NCBI RefSeq assembly: GCF_013366925.1
Contig: NZ_JAALDK010000003.1
Coordinates: 683,356-747,355 of the forward strand
Length of the DNA stretch: 64,000 bases
Source of the DNA: Paraburkholderia youngii
Lineage (GTDB): Bacteria > Pseudomonadota > Gammaproteobacteria > Burkholderiales > Burkholderiaceae
Direction: 5' to 3'
Shown: positions 22,101 to 35,300 of the stretch, in pieces
How positions within the stretch are numbered: the first letter of the stretch is position 1
How the letters are laid out: the number at the start of each line of letters is the position of its first letter
Position numbers and translations under genes: made by a program
The notes under the pieces: generated by a model
The model's database searches: none
What the model was told of the DNA's origin: nothing
The model's input: the letters and a program-made list of their open reading frames with translations, nothing else

Positions 22101-25100
22101 TGCCCAGTTCCCGTACCAGCACCCCCACCGACCAGCCGTCCGAGACGATGTGATGCTGCGTCAGCAGGAAGACATGCTCCTGCTCCGACAGCCGGATCAG
22201 GCGCCCGCGGACCAGCGGCCCGCGCGCCAGATCAAAGGGCGTGCACGCCTCTTCGGCGCACAGCGCCACAAGCGCCGCCGCCGCATCCGGCCGCTCCCGC
22301 AGGTCGTGCTCCAGCACGGGCAGGCCCGTGCCGGGCGGCAGGATCTCAACCCGGGGGTCCTCCTCCGCATCAACGAAGACGCTGCGCAGCGCCTCGTGGC
22401 GCGCATACAGCTGATCGAGGCTGCGTCGCCACGCCGCGCGATCCAGCCTGCCCCGCAACCGCCAGCCCAGCGCAATGTGGTAGCGGGTGCTGTCCTTGTC
22501 CAGCTGGGCCAGAAACCACAACCGCTGCTGCGCAAACGACAGCTCAAGCGGCGCCTGGCGCGATACGGCCACAATCGCCGGCAGGTGTTGGGGACCGGAG
22601 CGGCTCAACACCTCGACGATACTTGCCGCAAGATCGCCCAGCACCGGCCTGGCGAACAGTGTCGACAGCGGCAGTTCGACCCCAACAGCCTGCGACAGCC
22701 GGCTCGACACCTGTACCGCGAGGAGCGAGTGGCCGCCCAGCTCGAAGAAGTGGTCGTGGCGTCCGACCCGCTCCAGGCCTAGAAGCTCGGCCCAGATCTC
22801 TGCCAGCGCCGTTTCGACTGCGCCCTGCGGCGCCTCATAGGCCGCCCGCGCATAGGCATCGTCGGCCGGCGCCGGCAGTGCCTTGCGGTCGAGCTTGCCA
22901 TTCACCGTCAGCGGTAACTCCGCCAGCGGCATGAACGCCGACGGTACCATGTAGTCTGGCAGCCGCGCACTTAGGTACGCGCGCAAGGTGTTGGCAAGCT
23001 CAAGGCCATCCAGCCCATCCGATTGAGCTTCGGGTGCACACACCACATAGGCGATAAGATGCCTGTCGCCGGCGCGGTTCTGTCGCGCCACCACCACCGC
23101 CTCGCGCACCCATGCATGTGCGCACAGGTGCGCGGCCACCTCGCCCGGCTCGATGCGATAGCCGCGAATCTTCACCTGGTCGTCGTTGCGCCCCAGGAAC
23201 TCCAGATTGCCGTCCGGCAGATAACGCCCCAGGTCCCCCGTGCGGTACAGCCGATCGCCCTCCACAAAGGGACTGGCGATGAACCGCTCGGCTGTCAGCT
23301 CGGGGCGGTTCAGATAGCCCCGCGCGACCCCCGCCCCGCCAATGTAAAGCTCCCCCACCGCCCCGCACGGCACCGGCTCGCCATGACCGTCCAGCAGATA
23401 AACCCGCGTGTTCGAAATCGGACGGCCAATCGGGACCACTGACCCATTAAAATCAGCCGGGCAATTCCAGGCCGTTACGTCGATAGCAGCTTCCGTGGGA
23501 CCATATAGATTGTGCAGACCGGTCCAAGGTAATACGCACCGAACCTTCTGCGTGAGGGAAGCAGAAAGCGCCTCACCACTACACACGAGACGCTGCAGGG
23601 ATGTGCAGCGATCAACGCCCTTCGTGTCCATGAAGCTGGCCAGCATCGATGGTACAAAGTGTGCGGTGGTGATGCGTTGGCCGATTATCAGGTTTACAAG
23701 CGCATCCGGGTCTTTGTGTACACCAGGAACCGCCAGCACCAGGGTTGCCCCTTCAAGCAATGTCCAAAAGAATTCCCAGGCAGAGACATCGAAGCTAAAC
23801 GGGGTCTTCTGCAAGACGACATCAGCCGTATTGAGTGCATAGGCCTTTTGCATCCAGATCAGGCGATTGATAACCGCTCGATGCTCATTCTGTACTCCCT
23901 TGGGAGTTCCGGTTGAGCCTGAGGTGTAGATCACATAGGCGAGATGGCGGGACGTGAGGCCAAGCGTGCGCGGCTCCGGGTCCGAAGGCGGCCGCTCGCC
24001 CCAGACCGGCGTGGCCGTTTCCAGATCGACCGCTATCACATCGGTCAGCACCTCGGCGCCAAGTGCGGCGCGGCCGGCCCCATCGGCCAGCAGCAGCTGC
24101 GGAGCGGCATCGACCAGCACCTGGCGCAGCCGCTGAGACGGATAGGCCGCATCCAGCGGCACATATGCGCCCCCCGCCTTCAGGATCGCCAGCAGCCCCA
24201 CCACCATCGCCGCGCTGCGCTCCACGCAGATCCCCACCGGCTGATCCGGCCTGACTCCGAGTGCGATCAGATGGTGCGCCAGCCGGTTGGCCCGCGCGTT
24301 GAGCTCGCCATAGCTCAGTCTCTCGTTCTCATGCACCAGCGCCACCGCCTCCGGTGCCCGCCGCACCTGCGCCTCGAACAGCTCGTGGATGCACCGCTCC
24401 GACGGATACGCCGCCTCCGTGCGGTTCAGCTCCTCCAGCAGATACCCGCGCTCCGCCGCCGGCAGGATATCGATGCGCTCCACCGGCTGTCCCGCGTCCG
24501 CAGCCATCGCCCGCAGCAGCGCCAGCAGATAATCCCGCTGCCGCCTGACCGTCGACTCTTCGAACAGCGCCGTGGCATAGCCCAGCGTGCCCACGATCCT
24601 CCCGTCACACTCGCCTACATTCAGCTCCAGATCGAACCGGACCTGTCCGGGCGCATTGTCCATCACCTCCTCCACGCCCAGCCCGGGAAGATCGAGCCGC
24701 CCCAGCGCGTTATCCTGCCAGGCCAGCATTACCTGGAACAGCGGCGTGTGATCAAGCGCCCGTGGCGGCTGCACGATCTCCACCACCTGCTCGAACGGCA
24801 GGTCCTGATGCTCCTGCGCCCCCAGGGCCGTGCGCCGTGTCCGCTCCAGAAGCGTCGCCACGTCCGGCCCGCCCGACAGGTCCACCCGGAGCGCCAGCGT
24901 ATTCACAAAAAAGCCGATCAGCTCCTCGATCTCGCGCCGGCCGCGGTTGGCACTCGGCACCCCGATCACAAGGTCGTCCTGCCCCGACAGACGCGAGAGC
25001 ACCGCCGCCCAGCCCGCCAGCACCGTCATGAACAGCGTCGTGCCATGCTCACGGCCCAGCCGCCTGAGTTCCCGCGTGAGCTCCGCATCGATCTCCACCG

Positions 25101-28100
25101 GCACCGTGGCGCCGGCAAACGACTGACGCGCCGGGCGCGGCCGGTCCGTCGGCAACGCGAGCATGGACGGCGCGCCTGACAGGGCCTCGCGCCAGTACTG
25201 CGCCTGACGCTGCAGCCGCTCCCCGGAGAGCCATTGCCGCTGCCGGGCCGCATAATCGGGATACTGGATCGCCGGCACCGGCGAGGATTGGCCTGTCCGG
25301 CCACGAACGCCCGGTACAGGCTGCCCAGTTCCCGTACCAGCACCCCCACCGACCAGCCGTCCGAGACGATGTGATGCTGCGTCAGCAGGAAGACATGCTC
25401 CTGCTCCGACAGCCGGATCAGGCGCCCGCGGATCAGCGGCCCGCGCGCCAGATCAAAAGGCATGCACGCCTCTTCGGCGCACAGCGCCACAAGCGCCGCC
25501 GCCGCATCCGGCCGCTCCCGCAGGTCGTGCTCCAGCACGGGCAGGCCCGTGCCGGGCGGCAGGATCTCAACCCGGGGGTCCTCCTCCGCATCAACGAAGA
25601 CGCTGCGCAGCGCCTCGTGGCGCGCATACAGCTGATCGAGGCTGCGTCGCCACGCCGCGCGGTCCAGCCTGCCCCGCAACCGCCAGCCCAGCGCAATGTG
25701 GTAGCGGGCGCTGTCCTTGTCCAGCTGGGCCAGAAACCACAGCCGCTGCTGCGCAAACGACAGCTCAAGCGGCGCCTGGCGCGATACGGCTCCAATGGCC
25801 GGCAGCGCCTGCGCTGCCGCGCCGCTCACCGCTCCGGCCATGCCTGCGGCCAGATCGGCCAGCACCGGCCGCGCAAACAGCATCGCCAGCGACAGTTCCA
25901 CACCCGCAATCTGCGACAGCCGGCTGAGCAGCCGCACGGCCAGCAGCGAATGGCCGCCCAGCTCGAAGAAGTGGTCATGCCGACCGACCCGCTCCAGACC
26001 CAGCAGCTCCGCCCACAGCTGCGCCAGCACCGTCTCGAGCGCCCCGCGCGGCGCCTCGTAGCCCCGCCGCGCATACGCATCGTCCTGCGGCGCAGGCAGC
26101 GCCCGCCGGTCCAGCTTGCCGTTGACCGTCAGCGGCAGCGCCCCCAGCGGCACGAACGCCGCCGGCACCATGTAGTCCGGCAGCTGCCCCACCAGATGCG
26201 CGCGCAGCGTCGCCGCAAGCTGCGCTTCCTGCGCCTCCTGTGCGGCCACCACATAAGCCACCAGCTGCGGCTCGCCGGCCCGCTCCTCGCGCGCCACCAC
26301 CACCGCCTCGCGCACCCATGCATGTGCGCACAGGTGCGCGGCCACCTCGCCCGGCTCGATGCGAAAGCCCCGGATCTTGACCTGCTCGTCGGTGCGCCCC
26401 AGAAACTCCAGATTGCCATCCGGCAGGTACCGCGCCAGGTCCCCCGTGCGATACATCCGCGCGCCCGGCTGCGCACTGAACGGATCGGCCATGAACCGCT
26501 GCGCGCTCAGTTCCGGACGCTTCAGGTAGCCACGCGCAACCCCCGCCCCGCCAATGTAGAGCTCCCCCACCGCCCCGAACGGCACCGGCTCGCCATGATC
26601 GTCCAGCACGTACACCCGCGTGTTCGCAATCGGACGGCCGATCGTTTCAACGACCGCCTCCCCCCTTGCCATGCAGGTCCAGGTCGAATACGTCGTCGTT
26701 TCGGACGGAGCGTACAGGTTGCAGATCTTCTCTGCGCCACTGCTGCTGAACACTCTGCCGATCAGGCTGGCGGGCAACCGCTCGCCCGCCAGGTTGATTA
26801 CGCGCGCCGATGCCGGCACGGCCTGCTGGTCGAGCAGCGCCGCCATCGTCGAGGGAACCGTGTTGATCAGCGAGACATCCGGGGTGTCTGCGTCAGTGCC
26901 AGCGCATCCTCGACAAGATAGAGTGTGCCTCCCTGCGACAGCGTAACGAAGCACTCATAGACCGACAGGTCGAAGCCGATCGAGGTAGAGAACAGCATGC
27001 GGCTGGTCTCGGATTCCGCAAACACGCGGCGGCTCCAGTGCAGCAGGTTCACGGTGCTGCGGTGCTCGACCATCACGCCCTTGGGCGTGCCGGTGGAGCC
27101 CGACGTGTAGATCACATAGGCCAGATGGTGCGGACCCAGGCCCAGCGCGCGCGCATCCGGATCCGATGACGGCTGCCCGGCCCACGCCGGTGACCCCGCC
27201 TCCAGCTCCACCAGCCTCACCCCGGCCAGCGCCTCCTCGCCCAACGCCGCACGCCCCGCCCCATCGGCCAGCACCAGCCGCGGCGCCGCCTCCCCCACAA
27301 TCTGCCGCAGCCGCGCCCCGGATACGCCGCATCCAGCGGCACATATGCGCCCCCGCCTTCAGGATCGCCAGCAGCCCCACCACCATCGCCGCGCTGCGCT
27401 CCACGCAGATCCCCACCGGCTGATCCGGCCTGACTCCGAGTGCGATCAGATGGTGCGCCAGCCGGTTGGCCCGCGCGTTGAGCTCGCCATAGCTCAGTCT
27501 CTCGCTCTCATGCACCAGCGCCACCGCCTCCGGTGCCCGCCGCACCTGCGCCTCGAACAGCTCGTGGATGCACCGCTCCGACGGATACGCCGCCTCCGTG
27601 CGGTTCAGCTCCTCCAGCAGATACCGGCGCTCCGCCGCCGGCAGGATATCGATGCGCTCCACCGGCTGTCCCGCGTCCGCAGCCATCGCCCGCAGCAGCG
27701 CCAGCAGATAATCCCGCTGCCGCCTGACCGTCGACTCTTCGAACAGCGCCGTGGCATAGCCCAGCGTGCCCACGATCCTCCCGTCACACTCGCCTACATT
27801 CAGCTCCAGATCGAACCGGACCTGCCCGGGCGCATTGTCCATCACCTCCTCCACGCCCAGCCCGGGAAGATCGAGCCGCCCCAGCGCGTTATCCTGCCAG
27901 GCCAGCATTACCTGGAACAGCGGCGTGTGATCAAGCGCCCGTGGCGGCTGCACGATCTCCACCACCTGCTCGAACGGCAGGTCCTGATGCTCCTGCGCCC
28001 CCAGGGCCGTGCGCCGTGTCCGCTCCAGAAGCGTCGCCACGTCCGGCCCGCCCGACAGGTCCACCCGGAGCGCCAGCGTGTTCACAAAAAAGCCGATCAG

Positions 28101-29090
28101 CTCCTCGATCTCCCGCCGGCCGCGGTTGGCACTCGGCACCCCGATCACAAGGTCGTCCTGCCCCGACAGACGCGAGAGCACCGCCGCCCAGCCCGCCAGC
28201 ACCGTCATGAACAGCGTCGTGCCATGCTCACGGCCCAGCCGCCTGAGTTCCCGCGTGAGCTCCGCATCGATCTCCACCGGCACCGTGGCGCCGGCAAACG
28301 ACTGGCGCGCCGGGCGCGGCCGGTCCGTCGGCAACGCGAGCATGGACGGCGCGCCTGACAGGGCCTCGCGCCAGTACTGCGCCTGACGCTGCAGCCGCTC
28401 CCCGGAGAGCCATTGCCGCTGCCAGGCCGCATAATCGGGATACTGGATCGCCGGCACCGGCAGGGGATTGGCCTGTCCGGCCACGAACGCCCGGTACAGG
28501 CTGCCCAGTTCCCGTACCAGCACCCCCACCGACCAGCCGTCCGAGACGATGTGATGCTGCGTCAGCAGGAAGACATGCTCCTGCTCCGACAGCCGGATCA
28601 GGCGCCCGCGGACCAGCGGCCCGCGCGCCAGATCAAAGGGCGTGCACGCCTCTTCGGCGCACAGCGCCACAAGCGCCGCCGCCGCATCCGGCCGCTCCCG
28701 CAGGTCGTGCTCCAGCACGGGCAGGCCCGTGCCGGGCGGCAGGATCTCAACCCGGGGCCCCTCCTCTGCATCAACGAAGACGCTGCGCAGCGCCTCGTGG
28801 CGCGCATACAGCTGATCGAGGCTGCGTCGCCACGCCGCGCGATCCAGCCTGCCCCGCAACCGCCAGCCCAGCGCAATGTGGTAGCGGGTGCTGTCCTTGT
28901 CCTGCTGGGCCAGAAACCACAGCCGCTGCTGCGCAAACGACAGCAATAGAAGGTCTTCGCGGCCTATGGTTTGTATCAACCTGGGCTTTCGCTTACCGTC
29001 ATTACAATTTCTGTCTTTGGCAAGCAAGACAAGCTCGGTTAAGTCATCAATATCGAGATCTTCTAACTCGATCCTAGTTAGATCTGTCAT
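12029..29090 (-). CDS. NRPS protein B: modules 6-10 plus thioesterase (frame breaks present)
   Basis: About 5,690 residues if the frame breaks are repaired. Starts at ATG 29090, overlapping the stop of protein A as ATGA. The N terminus ([20 protein letters not shown] and a few more residues) is a short acidic helix before the first condensation domain and probably docks with protein A. Order: C-A-T (LCL) three times for modules 6, 7 and 8, then dual C/E-A-T twice for modules 9 and 10, then thioesterase. As given, the frame is interrupted near 27,320, 27,350, 26,880, 25,285, 20,950, 20,890, 19,295, 18,580, 17,630 and 14,435; most of these are C-run length differences from sister modules. If the breaks are real, the synthetase is dead. 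Confidence 0.9.
16151..19400 (-). other. NRPS module 9: dual C/E - A(Val) - T
   Basis: Dual C/E domain (about 19,390-17,980; HHLIGDH near 18,852). A-domain pocket D-A-F-W-L-G-G-T-F-K is the classic valine code. T motif near 16,270. The dual C/E of module 10 acts on this residue, so D-Val is predicted. Frame breaks at about 19,295, 18,580 and 17,630. Confidence 0.85.
19401..22590 (-). other. NRPS module 8: C(LCL) - A(X) - T
   Basis: LCL condensation domain with HHIVSDGWS (about 22,130). A-domain core is nearly identical to modules 2 and 3, pocket D-A-N-N-V-G-E-V-G-K, which I cannot assign. The surrounding pattern ([21 protein letters not shown]) places it with Asp/Asn-type domains. T motif near 19,530. 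Module 9 begins with a dual C/E, so D-X is predicted. Confidence 0.8.
22591..25830 (-). other. NRPS module 7: C(LCL) - A(Ser) - T
   Basis: LCL condensation domain (HHIVSDGWS near 25,350). A-domain pocket D-V-W-H-V-S-L-I-D-K is the serine type. Its A domain differs from all other modules in the flanks as well as the core ([10 protein letters not shown] instead of [28 protein letters not shown]), so it has escaped the homogenisation seen elsewhere. T motif near 22,720. Confidence 0.87.
25831..29090 (-). other. NRPS module 6: docking region - C(LCL) - A(Ala-like) - T
   Basis: Loading point of protein B. Acidic docking-like N terminus, then LCL condensation domain (HHIVSDGWS near 28,535). A core nearly identical to module 4, pocket D-L-Y-N-N-A-L-T-Y-K, which resembles alanine codes from memory. 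T motif near 25,945. Frame breaks at about 27,350, 27,320, 26,880 and 25,285. Confidence 0.8.
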
Positions 29091-32000
29091 GTCCGCATTC
29101 CCAAAGAAAGCAGGTTCCGAAGTTCATCAGGATCGAATTCTCGTTCGATCAAAGCGATAGCAGTCATACGGGCCAGATCGGCCAGCACCGGCCGCGCAAA
29201 CAGCATCGCCAGCGACAGTTCCACACCCGCAATCTGCGACAGCCGGCTGAGCAGCCGCACGGCCAGCAGCGAATGGCCGCCCAGCTCGAAGAAGTGGTCA
29301 TGCCGACCGACCCGCTCCAGACCCAGCAGCTCCGCCCACAGCTGCGCCAGCACCGTCTCGAGCGCCCCGCGCGGCGCCTCGTAACCCCGCCGCGCATACG
29401 CATCGTCCTGCGGCGCAGGCAGCGCCCGCCGGTCCAGCTTGCCATTGGCCGTCAGCGGCAGCGCCCCCAGCGGCACGAACGCCGCCGGCACCATGTAGTC
29501 CGGCAGCTGCCCCACCAGATGCGCGCGCAGCGTCGCCGCAAGCTGCGCTTCCTGCGCCTCCTGTGCGGCCACCACATAAGCCACCAGCTGCGGCTCGCCG
29601 GCCCGCTCCTCGCGCGCCACCACCACCGCCTCGCGCACCCATGCATGTGCGCACAGGTGCGCGGCCACCTCGCCCGGCTCGATGCGAAAGCCCCGGATCT
29701 TGACCTGCTCGTCGATGCGCCCCAGAAACTCCAGATTGCCATCCGGCAGGTACCGCGCCAGATCCCCCGTGCGATACAGCCGATCGCCCTCCACAAAGGG
29801 ACTGGCGATGAACCGCTCGGCTGTCAGCTCGGGGCGGTTCAGATAGCCCCGCGCGCCCCCCGCCCCGCCAATGTAGAGCTCACCCACCGCCCCGAACGGC
29901 ACCGGCTCGCCATGACCGTCCAGCAGATAGAGCCGAAGATCGGGAATGCGTCTTCCGATCAGACCACCCGGTCCGGACGAGTCAGACTGGCCAAGAGACC
30001 GATAGGTCACATGCACGGTCATTTCCGTGATGCCGTACATGTTGATCAGTTGTGGCGCGTGACCGGAATATCTCCCAGACCATGACCTGAGCATCGACGG
30101 GTCGAGCCTCTCACCACCAAAGATCACGTATCGAAGTCGGTTCGGAACACTGGTGTGAGACTCCACATCCATCAGAGCTCTAAAAGCTGAGGGGGTCTGG
30201 TTCAGAACTGTGACGCCATATCTGCGGATTAGCTCATCGAATGCTGAAGGCGCGCGAGCAACATGCCCGGGCACGAGCACCACACAGCCGCCATGGCGTA
30301 GCGCCCCCCACAACTCCCATACTGAGAAATCGAACGAGAAGGAATGGAACAGACACCATACGTCGCGTTCATTGAAGCCAAACCAGTGCTGCGTCGTCTC
30401 GAACAAACGAACAATCTGAGCATGCTCAACCATGACGCCCTTGGGCGTGCCGGTGGAGCCCGACGTGTAGATCACATAGGCCAGATGGTGCGGACCCAGG
30501 CCCAGCGCGCGCGCATCCGGATCCGATGACGGCTGCCCGGCCCACGCCGGTGACCCCGCCTCCAGCTCCACCAGCCTCACCCCGGCCAGCGCCTCCTCGC
30601 CCAGCGCCGCACGCCCCGCCCCATCGGCCAGCACCAGCCGCGGCGCCGCCTCGCCCACAATCTGCCGCAGCCGCGCCCCCGGATACGCCGCATCCCGCGG
30701 CACATATGCGCCCCCCGCCTTCAGGATCGCCAGCAGCCCCACCACCATCGCCGCGCTGCGCTCCACGCAGATCCCCACCGGCTGATCCGGCCTGACTCCG
30801 AGTGCGATCAGATGGTGCGCCAGCCGGTTGGCCCGCGCGTTGAGCTCGCCATAGCTCAGTCTCTCGTTCTCATGCACCAGCGCCACCGCCTCCGGTGCCC
30901 GCCGCACCTGCGCCTCGAACAGCTCGTGGATGCACCGCTCCGACGGATACGCCGCCTCCGTGCGGTTCAGCTCCTCCAGCAGATACCCGCGCTCCGCCGC
31001 CGGCAGGATATCGATGCGCTCCACCGGCTGTCCCGCGTCCGCAGCCATCGCCCGCAGCAGCGCCAGCGAGATAATCCCGCTGCCGCCTGACCGTCGACTC
31101 TTCGAACAGCGCCGTGGCATAGCCCAGCGTGCCCACGATCCTCCCGTCACACTCGCCTACATTCAGCTCCAGATCGAACCGGACCTGTCCGGGCGCATTG
31201 TCCATCACCTCCTCCACGCCCAGCCCGGGAAGATCGAGCCGCCCCAGCGCGTTATCCTGCCAGGCCAGCATTACCTGGAACAGCGGCGTGTGATCAAGCG
31301 CCCGTGGCGGCTGCACGATCTCCACCACCTGCTCGAACGGCAGGTCCTGATGCTCCTGCGCCCCCAGGGCCGTGCGCCGTGTCCGCTCCAGAAGCGTCGC
31401 CACGTCCGGCCCGCCCGACAGGTCCACCCGGAGCGCCAGCGTGTTCACAAAAAAGCCGATCAGCTCCTCGATCTCGCGCCGGCCGCGGTTGGCACTCGGC
31501 ACCCCGATCACAAGGTCGTCCTGCCCCGACAGACGCGAGAGCACCGCCGCCCAGCCCGCCAGCACCGTCATGAACAGCGTCGTGCCATGCTCACGGCCCA
31601 GCCGCCTGAGTTCCCGCGTGAGCTCCGCATCGATCTCCACCGGCACCGTGGCGCCGGCAAACGACTGACGCGCCGGGCGCGGCCGGTCCGTCGGCAACGC
31701 GAGCATGGACGGCGCGCCTGACAGGGCCTCGCGCCAGTACTGCGCCTGACGCTGCAGCCGCTCCCCGGAGAGCCATTGCCGCTGCCAGGCCGCATAATCG
31801 GGATACTGGATCGCCGGCACCGGCAGGGGATTGGCCTGTCCGGCCACGAACGCCCGGTACAGGCTGCCCAGTTCCCGTACCAGCACCCCCACCGACCAGC
31901 CGTCCGAGACGATGTGATGCTGCGTCAGCAGGAAGACATGCTCCTGCTCCGACAGCCGGATCAGGCGCCCGCGGATCAGCGGCCCGCGCGCCAGATCAAA

Positions 32001-32380
32001 AGGCATGCACGCCTCTTCGGCGCACAGCGCCACAAGCGCCGCCGCCGCATCCGGCCGCTCCCGCAGGTCGTGCTCCAGCACGGGCAGGCCCGTGCCGGGC
32101 GGCAGGATCTCAACCCGGGGGCCCTCCTCCGCATCAACGAAGACGCTGCGCAGCGCCTCGTGGCGCGCATACAGCTGATCGAGGCTGCGTCGCCACGCCG
32201 CGCGGTCCAGCCTGCCCCGCAACCGCCAGCCCAGCGGAATGTGGTAGCGGGCGCTGTCCTTGTCCAGCTGGGCCAGAAACCACAGCCGCTGCTGCGCAAA
32301 CGACAGCTCAAGCGGCGCCTGGCGCGATACGGCTCCAATGGCCGGCAGCGCCTGCGCTGCCGCGCCGCTCACCGCTCCGG
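29087..32380 (-). other. NRPS module 5: C(LCL) - A(Thr) - T
   Basis: LCL condensation domain (HHIVSDGWS near 31,895). A-domain pocket D-F-W-N-I-G-M-V-H-K is the canonical threonine code. T motif near 29,270, followed by a divergent C-terminal tail instead of another condensation domain, marking the end of protein A. An extra g at about 31,067 breaks the frame. Confidence 0.88.
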
Positions 32381-35300
32381 CCATGCCTGCGGCCAGATCG
32401 GCCAGCACCGGCCGCGCAAACAGCATCGCCAGCGACAGTTCCACACCCGCAATCTGCGACAGCCGGCTGAGCAGCCGCACGGCCAGCAGCGAATGGCCGC
32501 CCAGCTCGAAGAAGTGGTCATGCCGACCGACCCGCTCCAGACCCAGCAGCTCCGCCCACAGCTGCGCCAGCACCGTCTCGAGCTCCCCGCGCGGCGCCTC
32601 GTAACCCCGCCGCGCATACGCATCGTCCTGCGGCGCAGGCAGCGCCCGCCGGTCCAGCTTGCCGTTGACCGTCAGCGGCAGCGCCCCCAGCGGCACGAAC
32701 GCCGCCGGCACCATGTAGTCCGGCAGCTGCCCCACCAGATGCGCGCGCAGCGTCGCCGCAAGCTGCGCTTCCTGCGCCTCCTGTGCGGCCACCACATAAG
32801 CCACCAGTTGCGGCTCGCCGGCCCGCTCCTCGCGCGCCACCACCACCGCCTCGCGCACCCATGCATGTGCGCACAGGTGCGCGGCCACCTCGCCCGGCTC
32901 GATGCGAAAGCCCCGGATCTTGACCTGCTCGTCGATGCGCCCCAGAAACTCCAGATTGCCATCCGGCAGGTACCGCGCCAGGTCCCCCGTGCGATACATC
33001 CGCGCGCCCGGCTGCGCACTGAACGGATCGGCCATGAACCGCTGCGCGCTCAGTTCCGGACGCTTCAGGTAGCCACGCGCAACCCCCGCCCCGCCAATGT
33101 AGAGCTCCCCACCGCCCCCGAACGGCACCGGCTCGCCATGATCGTCCAGCACGTACACCCGCGTGTTCGCAATCGGACGGCCGATCGTTTCAACGACCGC
33201 CTCCCCCTTGCCATGCAGGTCCAGGTCGAATACGTCGTCGTTTCGGACGGAGCGTACAGGTTGCAGATCTTCTCTGCGCCACTGCTGCTGAACACTCTGC
33301 CGATCAGGCTGGCGGGCAACCGCTCGCCCGCCAGGTTGATTACGCGCGCCGATGCCGGCACGGCCTGCTGGTCGAGCAGCGCCGCCATCGTCGAGGGAAC
33401 CGTGTTGATCAGCGAGACATCCAGGGGTGTCTGCGTCAGTGCCAGCGCATCCTCGACAAGATAGAGTGTGCCTCCCTGCGACAGCGTAACGAAGCACTCA
33501 TAGACCGACAGGTCGAAGCCGATCGAGGTAGAGAACAGCATGCGGCTGGTCTCGGATTCCGCAAACACGCGGCGGCTCCAGTGCAGCAGGTTCACGGTGC
33601 TGCGGTGCTCGACCATCACGCCCTTGGGCGTGCCGGTGGAGCCCGACGTGTAGATCACATAGGCCAGATGGTGCGGACCCAGGCCCAGCGCGCGCGCATC
33701 CGGATCCGATGACGGCTGCCCGGCCCACGCCGGCGACTGCGCCTCCAGCTCCACCAGCCCCACGCCAGCGAGCGCCTCCTCGCCCAGCGCCGCACGCCCC
33801 GCCCCATCGGCCAGCACCAGCCGCGGCGCCGCCTCCCCCACAATCTGCCGCAGCCGCGCCCCCGGATACGCCGCATCCAGCGGCACATATGCGCCCCCGC
33901 CTTCAGGATCGCCAGCAGCCCCACCACCATCGCCGCGCTGCGCTCCACGCAGATCCCCACCGGCTGATCCGGCCTGACTCCGAGTGCGATCAGATGGTGC
34001 GCCAGCCGGTTGGCCCGCGCATTGAGCTCGCCATAGCTCAGTCTCTCGTTCTCATGCACCAGCGCCACCGCCTCCGGTGCCCGCCGCACCTGCGCCTCGA
34101 ACAGCTCATGGATGCACCGCTCCGACGGATACGCCGCCTCCGTGCGGTTCAGCTCCTCCAGCAGATACCCGCGCTCCTGCCCCGGCAGGATCTCCAGCTC
34201 CCGCACCGGCGTGTGCGGCGAGCGCTCCAGCAGCTCCGCCAGATGCTCCAGCGCATGTTGCATGTAACCGCACACCCGCTCCGCAGAAACCGGCTCGACC
34301 GCTTCCGCCGTCAGGCCCAGCGCCTGCCCGGAGTCGTCCACCGACAGGGTCAGGGGATAGTTGGTGCGCTCCTGCGCACCCAGCCACTCCATGCCGTCCG
34401 AGACATCGTCCCCCACGACGCCCGGGAGCGCCGCCAGCGTATTGTGGCGATAGTTCAGCAGCGCGCCAAACAGCGGCGCAGGCGCCGCAACGCCGCTGCA
34501 GCGCTGCGCCAGCGCCAGCGGGGCATGCTCGTGGGTTAGCAGCTCCGCCAGCCGCGCGTGTGTGCGACGCACACTCTCCTCGACCCCGGTTCCATCCACG
34601 TCGAGCCGCACCGGCAGCGTGTTCATGAACAGGCCCATCGCCCGGTCCGCGCCCGTGCCACCATGCATGCGCCCGAACAGCACCGTGCCGAACACCACCT
34701 GCTCGCGGCCGCTGCTGCGCGCCACCACCTGCGCCCACGCCAGATGGCACAGGCTGGCCACGCTCACCCCCAGCCGCCGCGCCTGCTGCCGCAGCCGGTC
34801 GTTAAGCGCCTGCGGCAACTGCCGCAGCGCCTCGTCCACCCCGCTGCCCTCGCCGCGCACCTCGCCCAGCCCGAACGGCAGCGTCGGCCCGTCAATCTCC
34901 GAGAGCATCTCCCGGAAGAACTGCTCATGCGCCTGCTCTCCCACACCCAGCCGCGCCTGCGCTATCAGGTTACGGAATGGCTGCGGCTCGGCCAGCTCGT
35001 GCCCGCGTCCTCCCAGCACGCTCCGGACCTCCGCATGCATTACCTCTGAGGTGGTGTGATCGCCGATCAGATGATGCTGCAGCTCCAGCAGCAGCCAGCG
35101 CCCGCTGTCCGGCTCCCGGGCCGTCACACACCGTATCAGTGGCGCCCGCCCCAGATCGATGCGCTGCCCGCGCGGATCGAACCGGCGCCGCAGCTGCTCG
35201 GGAGCCGGCCCCTCCGCCTCGTCCAGTTCAACCTCCACCACCTCCAGCCGCGCCTGGCGCCACACCACCTGCGCCGGAGCGGACAGCCCCTCCCACACAA

